Positions 60,501 through 64,000 of a stretch of 64,000 bases of DNA are shown here, in pieces. The translations under genes were made by a program, and so were the position numbers. The stretch comes from Taxillus chinensis (lineage: Eukaryota > Streptophyta > Magnoliopsida > Santalales > Loranthaceae). Each line of letters begins with the position of its first letter. The stretch's first letter is position 1. The stretch spans positions 13,175,343-13,239,342 of the forward strand of contig CM042090.1 in assembly GCA_023512835.1 (NCBI GenBank). Direction: 5' to 3'. The notes beneath the pieces are model-generated. The model was not told where the DNA came from, made no database searches, and was given only the letters and a program-made list of their open reading frames with translations.

Positions 60501-63120
60501 ATCTTAAGATTGGTCTAGTTGAAGAGGATGCTACCATAGACCCGACATAGCTTATGCAGTGAGTTTTATCAGCTAGTTTATGCATAATCCAAAGGAAGCT
60601 TTATATTTGCATAGTCCACTTGCAGGCAACCCATCAAGTGTTAGAATATCTCAAAGGGACCCCAGGAAAGGGGACTCTATCTGAACAAAATGGAGGTTTG
60701 GTTATTGAGGCCTATATAAATGCTAATTATGTAGGATTAGTTATCCACATATGGGTACTGTACCTTTTTCGGTGGAAATTTAGTAACTTGGAAGAGTAAA
60801 AAGCAAAATGTAGTAACATTTCGAGCAATAGATCATGGTGTGTGTAAATTACTTTAAATAAAAATTATCCTAGATGATTTGAAGATTTAGAGAGAAAGTC
60901 CAATAATGTGATATAAATCTTCTATCAACATAGCTCACAAGTCAACACAACACATTAAAATCATTGAAATCGATACACTTCATTAAGGAGAAGTTAGATG
61001 ATGACATGATCTATATGCCTTCTTTGATTATCCTTGTTCAATTGACTGATATTTTTACTAAAGGGTTAAGCAGTTCAATGTTTTTGAACATCCTATTTAA
61101 GTTAGGAATGAAAAATACTTATTCACCAGTTTGATGGGAAATGTGGAGAATTAATTTAGATTCATTAATGTGGACAATTAAAATGTTTAGATTGTAATTA
61201 TTACCTTAATTTTTTAATTTTCACACACTGTGTTTATTATTTGTATTTATGATTCCTATGTATTAATTGTTATAAATTTTTTTAGTTTTCTAGCTGTTAA
61301 TGGTTGTAAGACTCTTTTGTTTTCTAGGTATTAATTATTGTAAGATAAAGGATCATTTTGTGATGTATATATGTGTACATTCAGTGTTAGCAATATAAAT
61401 GAAAATATTCCTATTTCTTACACTCCCACTCACACTTGACATTACATTGGATTTTCACCTAGTGTTTAAGTCCATTCACGAACAACCTAACATAAGTAGG
61501 AAACCAGAATTTTGAGGTATATTAAGATGACACCAAGGAATGGACTCTTATATAAGACGAATCACAATGGAGAAATTGAGATATGTTTAGATATCGATGA
61601 GATATGTTAGACATATGGCCCACATCAAGATCCTGCTCATTTGTATGGGGTAATCTTATGAGTTGGAGAAGAAAGGAAGAACCCATGGTTTTAAGAAGCT
61701 GTGCAGAGTCAGACTTTAGAGCTTTAGCCTTGGGAATATGAGAGGGAAGGTAGATACAATGGTTACTCATTGATTTGGGTGTTGCTAGCAAGAGACCTGT
61801 CAAGATGTTTTGTGATGATCAAGCAACCGTTAGCATTGCAAAGAATCTGGTATGTCATGATTAGACGGAACACCTTGAGATAGATTGACACTTTATCTCT
61901 AAGAAGATCCAGAGCTCAATTGTACAACTCATCTACACACCTACTTGGTCTTAAACAACACATTCTTACAAAGTCCTTCAACGAACTAATTTTGAAGAAT
62001 TAAATCACAAATTGTGGGTATAACATTTACAACGCAACTTGAGTGGAGTGTTGAATTCTCAATCATAATATTTTAGAGATTTCTAGCGATTGTAGTTTTA
62101 TAATTTTCTGTGGATTGTAATAAAAGGGGATTTGGTCAAATATACAGATCTCTTCTTTTATATTCTTTCCTTCTTTTAGGGAATAGCCAATCCATATTTA
62201 TGTATCATTGAATATTAATAGAAAATAAGAAATTTTCTTTCTCAAATCTTCACACCTAAGACTTGTTTGGTCCAGCTGTTGTTTTAAAGAATTTTTTTAT
62301 AAATTTATAAAGTTCCAGAAAATACAAAAAGATTGAGGTAGAAACCTACAATAATCATATTAAAAATGAATAAACAAATAATATGAACAAACAATGCCTT
62401 AACCTTGGTCTTTATCATGCTTATGATGTTGCACTTTTCCTGGTATAAAATTTGGTTAATTGAAGTTATCTTATGATGTCACCAACATGATAAAATGCAA
62501 TATTCAACTTATACATCATATATTCCATATATCTGTAACTGCCCAAACTATGCTCTACAAAATAGAAAAATTTAGGTTTCATCAACATTACTTCATTTTT
62601 AGTCTAAAGATCATATTTATATGCCTTCATTGCCTCTCCACTAACTGGTGAAGCTGGATATATATAAATTTCATTTATGAAATATTTTTTTGGTATAATT
62701 TCCTTTTTTTTTTTTTTTGGGTTTGCAGATACTGCCGCTAGTTGGACCAACAAAGTTGATAATGAGTATGCATGTTCCCAACTATGAGTGGCATGAGTTC
62801 TTTCCAAATGGTAATAAATTAATTTTCGAACTTTCTGCATTTTTTTCTTTTCTCAGTTTAACTATTCTAACCCAAACTTTGAACTACTCTAGTGACACAT
62901 AATATCGGTGTTGTTGTTGCAATATGGGCTCCTGTTGTGCTGGTAGGTGGGCTAGCTTATAAATTATTAGAACGACCACTTTTCATTTCATTAATGCAAT
63001 GTGTAGTGTTGACAACATTTTACTGTTCTATAGGTATATTTCATGGATTCACAAATATGGTATGCTATATTTTCCACCATCTGTGGTGGGGTTCATGGAG
63101 CTTTCAGCCATCTTGGTGAG
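25620..63120 (+). CDS. CALS: Callose synthase (glucan synthase-like, CalS family), exons 1-20, 3' part outside the window
   Basis: Callose synthases are large plasma-membrane enzymes making beta-1,3-glucan from UDP-glucose. Twenty exons join in frame to 764 codons: 25620-25827, 28565-28665, 36141-36253, 36345-36432, 36526-36636, 36756-36917, 41157-41243, 41339-41430, 41569-41692, 51721-51855, 51948-52024, 52089-52176, 52923-53045, 53125-53242, 53527-53858, 53952-54004, 54423-54483, 62729-62810, 62893-62942 and 63034-63120. Landmarks are [20 protein letters not shown] and [12 protein letters not shown] (Vta1-like N-terminus), [19 protein letters not shown] (FKS1 domain 1), [10 protein letters not shown], then hydrophobic segments in exons 13-19 (first membrane cluster) and [16 protein letters not shown]. 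The catalytic glucan-synthase domain must lie to the right. All introns are GT-AG except intron 15 (GC-AG). The many-exon layout fits CalS1-10 rather than GSL1/GSL5; wording such as [10 protein letters not shown] suggests CalS6/CalS7, from memory only. No exon is broken. Confidence 0.95.
27362..28262. mobile_element. hAT-like non-autonomous element in callose synthase intron 1
   Basis: The ends are taggggtttaaaacgggtt and, complemented, tggggatgtaaaacaggct, flanked by the imperfect 8-bp pair ggtggtag/ggtcatag at 27354-27361 and 28263-28270. GC-rich gggcc/ggcctg words near both ends are typical of a common plant hAT MITE type. The middle, about 27500-28110, contains ggacgga-rich sequence without a recognisable transposase. 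Confidence 0.7.
29308..30214 (+). mobile_element. ORF2-less LINE derivative in callose synthase intron 2
   Basis: A 907-bp insert is flanked by a 17-bp target duplication with one mismatch, aaacttttcttttttca at 29291-29307 and aaactttccttttttca at 30215-30231. It has a GC-rich leader (29308-29510). An ORF1-like reading follows from 29514 ([15 protein letters not shown], then [20 protein letters not shown] and [15 protein letters not shown]) with internal stops. It then passes directly at about 30025-30060 into a T-rich LINE 3' end with an A-tail. No endonuclease or reverse transcriptase is present. The same ORF1-like protein occurs in the LINE at 19-21 kb and, partly, in the minus-strand LINE at 35 kb. 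Confidence 0.8.
30590..30609. repeat. (CT)n microsatellite
   Basis: A perfect tctctc run in callose synthase intron 2, within a short GC-richer stretch (30530-30780) of unknown origin. Confidence 0.9.
30802..31085. mobile_element. Palindromic MITE (PIF/Harbinger-like) in callose synthase intron 2
   Basis: A 284-bp element folds on itself almost from end to end: gagcatcaggtgcagcctc at the left is complementary to the right end, and the arms continue through aaaatttgaagagg, atttaa, and the cgatgtttgggttttaa segment to the centre. It is flanked by tta at 30799-30801 and 31086-31088, the trinucleotide duplication of PIF/Harbinger transposons. It has no coding capacity. A transcript through the intron would form a long hairpin. 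Confidence 0.85.
31236..35532 (-). mobile_element. L1-type LINE, partial ORF1 and nearly full ORF2, in callose synthase intron 2
   Basis: An 11-bp target duplication, atttcactatt, lies at 31225-31235 and 35533-35543, so the insert is 4297 bp. Read on the minus strand, an ORF1 C-terminal part (35408-34867, [20 protein letters not shown]) comes first. An endonuclease follows from about 34930 ([10 protein letters not shown], then GDFNVV and IDHFLVS). An uninterrupted reverse transcriptase stretch at 33659-32556 has [25 protein letters not shown] and the catalytic FADDT. The zf-RVT region lies at 32034-31606, then a 3' end with an aataaaa signal. Stops and frameshifts separate these parts, so the copy is dead as a whole although the RT part is open for 367 codons. 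It lies antisense to the host gene and is truncated in ORF1. Confidence 0.92.
37339..39250 (+). mobile_element. Degenerate Copia relic in callose synthase intron 6 (copy B)
   Basis: A tRNA-Met-type primer-binding site, tggtattagagc, lies at 37339-37350. Gag and integrase are essentially missing. Reverse-transcriptase pieces follow: [20 protein letters not shown] near 37910-37970, the active-site region near 38195-38235 ([18 protein letters not shown]), [12 protein letters not shown] near 38305, and [11 protein letters not shown] then a stop near 38500-38533. RNase H C-terminal sequence lies near 38735-38915 ([15 protein letters not shown]). A polypurine tract, tttgagggga, near 38963 starts the 3' LTR-like region, which contains repeated gaagaccagattcat phrases. 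No intact enzyme remains. The 5' LTR is not recognisable. Confidence 0.75.
39251..40563. other. Callose synthase intron 6, middle part, nothing recognised
   Basis: Unique-looking AT-rich sequence between the Copia relic and the hAT MITE. The 64-codon open stretches at 39463 and 40359 have no recognisable features and no splice connection with the host gene. Confidence 0.4.
40564..40799. mobile_element. hAT MITE, 236 bp, in callose synthase intron 6
   Basis: The terminal repeats are tagggatggcaa on the left and ttgccatccta-type (ttttgccatccct) on the right. The target pair ctcaagca/cacaagca at 40556-40563 and 40800-40807 matches at 7 of 8 positions. The interior has gggttgggttgg and gggtggatcg words common in this MITE type and no coding sequence. 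Confidence 0.85.
41849..42012. mobile_element. Short TIR element in callose synthase intron 9
   Basis: The left end ggaggcgtttggtaa and the complemented right end agaccctgtttggcaatcc are imperfect inverted repeats, with attgtttttgaaaat/attttttaaaacacg-type inner arms. The target duplication is unclear. It is non-coding. Confidence 0.45.
42040..42950 (+). mobile_element. ORF2-less LINE derivative in callose synthase intron 9
   Basis: A plus-strand ORF1-like reading at about 42150-42830 ([14 protein letters not shown], then VWTS and [17 protein letters not shown], then [15 protein letters not shown]) resembles the N-terminal part of plant LINE ORF1. It runs into a LINE 3' end, ttgaatttgttgttgtc and taataaaagttgtc, with an A-run at about 42940-42946. 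No endonuclease or reverse transcriptase lies between. Stops are present early in the frame. I could not find a convincing target duplication, so the left border is approximate. Confidence 0.65.
43150..43600 (-). mobile_element. Copia 3' end (LTR plus RNase H fragment) in callose synthase intron 9
   Basis: On the minus strand, a decayed RNase H C-terminal stretch at about 43590-43340 precedes an LTR-like segment at about 43310-43150. The segment resembles the LTR-like sequence at 48190-48320 (shared aattacaaatatttga and aactcattctaat words). It is probably the outer element into which the larger copy to its right inserted, or a separate solo 3' end. It is too decayed to decide. Confidence 0.55.
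45240..45960 (-). mobile_element. 5'-truncated LINE 3' fragment nested in Copia copy E
   Basis: On the minus strand the zf-RVT region at 45790-45420 ([20 protein letters not shown], then [18 protein letters not shown]) closely resembles the same region of the LINE at 31.6-32.0 kb. It is followed by the same 3' end (gtacttgattttttaataaa on the minus strand) and tail at about 45240. It interrupts the Copia reverse-transcriptase reading. The target duplication is not clear. Confidence 0.8.
45985..46400 (+). mobile_element. hAT transposase C-terminal relic
   Basis: A plus-strand reading with stops, [20 protein letters not shown], then [11 protein letters not shown] and [10 protein letters not shown], resembles the C-terminal part of plant hAT transposases (YNxxLxxR followed by a DPI/L...DD/EWL-type segment). 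It lies between the LINE fragment and the Copia integrase remnant, and its borders cannot be drawn. Confidence 0.5.
48213..48246. repeat. (AC)n(AT)n microsatellite
   Basis: A cacaca run passes into an atatat run within the LTR-like right end of Copia copy E. A similar acatatatat tract lies in the LTR-like segment near 43670-43695. Confidence 0.85.
48871..49545. mobile_element. PIF/Harbinger-like MITE carrying a GC-rich repeat cargo
   Basis: The terminal repeats gagcatctccaatagct and (complemented right end) gagcatttccaacagct are flanked by taa at 48868-48870 and 49546-49548. Inner arms also pair (agctattt, ttagctaaag). The centre, about 49070-49350, is abruptly GC-rich and contains a 31-bp tandem repeat. 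No transposase is encoded. Confidence 0.85.
49127..49308. repeat. GC-rich 31-bp tandem repeat, about 5.8 copies, inside the MITE
   Basis: Units start at 49127, 49158, 49189, 49220 and 49251, with a partial sixth at 49282. The consensus begins ccgcgccacccc and ends ccgctcccgt. Because 31 is not a multiple of three, the same repeat is open in several frames on both strands, producing overlapping chance reading frames rather than a gene. Confidence 0.9.
49549..51720. other. Right part of callose synthase intron 9
   Basis: Mostly unique AT-rich sequence up to the exon 10 acceptor. At about 50245-50770 words such as aggctcacgagctt, caagctcg and gagccaagctttt near both sides suggest a decayed hAT-type MITE of the agctcg-rich class, but the ends cannot be fixed. 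No coding sequence is recognised. Confidence 0.4.
52188..52210. repeat. (AT)n microsatellite in callose synthase intron 12
   Basis: An atatat run starts a few bases after the exon 12 donor at 52177. Confidence 0.85.
54497..54527. repeat. (AC)n microsatellite in callose synthase intron 17
   Basis: A perfect acacac run starts 14 bp after the exon 17 donor. It is a likely length-variable marker. Confidence 0.95.
55300..58870 (+). mobile_element. Degenerate Copia element in callose synthase intron 17 (copy C)
   Basis: A 5' LTR-like end (tcatttgatatgaataataag at 55571) and a PBS-like ttggtattaacg at 55623 are followed by GC-rich foreign-looking sequence in place of gag (55640-56210). Next come protease ([13 protein letters not shown] near 56290), the integrase zinc and catalytic region (56700-57300; [16 protein letters not shown]-type and [19 protein letters not shown]), and linker and RT N-terminal parts to 58620 (MVGCK, stop, [33 protein letters not shown]). 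The RT active-site segment is near 58720. The element then stops abruptly at 58821 at a second copy of the LTR end, so RNase H is deleted. Several stops and shifts are present. It is the best-preserved Copia integrase in the window. Confidence 0.85.
57709..57729 (+). repeat. Run of 21 G within Copia copy C
   Basis: An uninterrupted G homopolymer lies between tttaggtttt and tcattacc in the integrase-RT linker. It reads as polyglycine in one frame. Homopolymers this long are prone to length error in sequencing and to slippage in vivo. Confidence 0.9.
58971..61422 (+). mobile_element. Rearranged Copia element with paired LTRs in callose synthase intron 17 (copy D)
   Basis: Two related LTR-like segments, 58971-59255 and 61142-61422, both begin tgt(t)gga and end aatattcctatttcttaca. 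The second follows a polypurine tract, tttgatgggaa. Between them lie an RNase H fragment directly after the first LTR (about 59285-59560), a gag zinc knuckle ([14 protein letters not shown] near 59840), reverse-transcriptase C-terminal sequence (about 60125-60480, with the YVDD-type active site near 60272) and a second RNase H stretch (about 60620-61110). The gene order is scrambled and no PBS follows the first LTR, so this is probably a composite of nested or recombined copies. Confidence 0.7.
61500..62252 (+). mobile_element. Copia RNase H and 3' LTR fragment in callose synthase intron 17
   Basis: A plus-strand reading with stops at about 61640-61960 ([19 protein letters not shown], then [19 protein letters not shown]) is Copia RNase H. 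A purine tract, acttgagtggag, precedes an LTR-like segment beginning tgttgaattctc at 62049 and ending near tcttca at 62252. The LTR differs from copy D but shares words with 59590-59660, which may be another piece of the same family. Confidence 0.65.
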
Positions 63121-64000
63121 GTTAGTACCCATTTCTTCTGAGTCTGAATAGTATATGATTATATTGATATTGGTAAAGTGTGCATGGTATAATAGTCTCC
63201 GAGTGTAACCACCATTCTCTGATGGCGATTCAGCCTCATAATCCCATTATGGATTGTTACGGGTTACAATGGTTGATATTGGTCCAAAGGAATGTTTAGC
63301 TTGTCATAGCCACTGAAGGACTGGGCTTACTGGTACAGGCTTAAAATAGCTTTAACTTAATTTTGGGCTGAATTGTTGGTTGCTTAATGCAGTTGTGACT
63401 TCTAGGGACTTCTTTAAGGGTTTTGTGGCCATGGTGTACACAATACACATGGTGAATAACTTTTCATTGAAATTTAATATTGAAGTTCACCCAAGTTGGA
63501 ATTCAATTGCACTTATCAACAATGACATTGTTGGAATGTATGTGTTAGAATATATCCCCTCCCATAGTAGGATATGCACCAGGGTTACTATTGTTTCTTC
63601 TTTAACATGGTGTCAAAGTCTATGATTAGGTCGTAGGGTTATCAAAATAAAAGTCATGTTCCACAGGAAACCAAAACCTACTCATGAAAGAATAGTCCAT
63701 GGCTTAGTCTCTAATGACCAGCCTTTGTATACCTACATATGACCAGCATGTGACTTAATAGATGTCCATAGTAGCTTACCATGTACTCAGCCTTGGCATA
63801 CCACCTTTGTATACTTATATTGTTTTTTTTTTTAAGAAAATATATGAAAAACAAAAAATGGCAAGGTTGACCTCACCTAATAATAATCTTAGGTAAGGTT
63901 TTAAGTTTAAAATGGTATTCTTTCTATAAGTGATTTTAATGACCTAGAAATATTTTTATCAAAATGACGCTGGTTTTGATCTCCTACTTTGCTGGTGAGG
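63121..64000. other. Start of callose synthase intron 20
   Basis: The sequence after the exon 20 donor has no further recognisable callose synthase exon; the expected next segment, beginning IRTLGMLRSRF in this family, is not found. The exon probably lies to the right. The 81-codon open stretch at 63380 has no recognised features. Confidence 0.6.

Overview
This looks like nuclear DNA from a flowering plant, most likely a eudicot with retrotransposon-swollen introns. The reasons are two recognisable plant genes built from many short exons with canonical splice sites, an AT-rich background, and abundant Copia, LINE (L1-type), hAT and PIF/Harbinger-like elements. No species can be named from the sequence alone. 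No bacterial, organellar or CRISPR features are present.

Two host genes are arranged head to head, about 10.3 kb apart. On the minus strand, 1612-15285 holds the first twelve exons (553 codons) of MLH1, the MutL-type DNA mismatch-repair ATPase; its C-terminal exons lie beyond the left edge or are missing. On the plus strand, 25620-63120 holds the first twenty exons (764 codons) of a callose synthase (GSL/CalS family, closest in my recollection to CalS6/CalS7). It covers the Vta1-like N-terminus, the FKS1 domain and the first membrane cluster; the catalytic domain lies beyond the right edge. All exon phases in both reconstructions join in frame.

Layout. 1-1611: apparent MLH1 intron with an unexplained GC-rich block. 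1612-15285: MLH1. Its intron 6 holds a Copia relic carrying a nested PIF/Harbinger-like element; intron 5 holds a 5'-truncated LINE; intron 7 holds a tiny LINE tail whose target duplication copied the exon 7 splice donor. 15286-25619: intergenic, with a broken ELC/VPS23 (TSG101-like) pseudogene split by a 600-bp hAT element, then a deleted LINE with an internal tandem duplication and a complete TRIM inside it. 25620-63120: callose synthase. Intron 1 holds a hAT-like element. Intron 2 holds two LINEs and a palindromic MITE. Intron 6 holds a Copia relic and a hAT MITE. Intron 9 (10 kb) holds a LINE derivative, nested Copia relics, a LINE fragment, a hAT transposase relic and a MITE with a GC-rich 31-bp repeat. 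Intron 17 (8.2 kb) holds three or more Copia relics. 63121-64000: start of intron 20.

The two host genes have no known shared pathway. What stands out is the nested transposon record: several insertions have readable target-site duplications, several LINE copies lack most or all of ORF2, and a few insertions or intron properties (duplicated donor, stop-free intron, GC-AG intron) could affect splicing.
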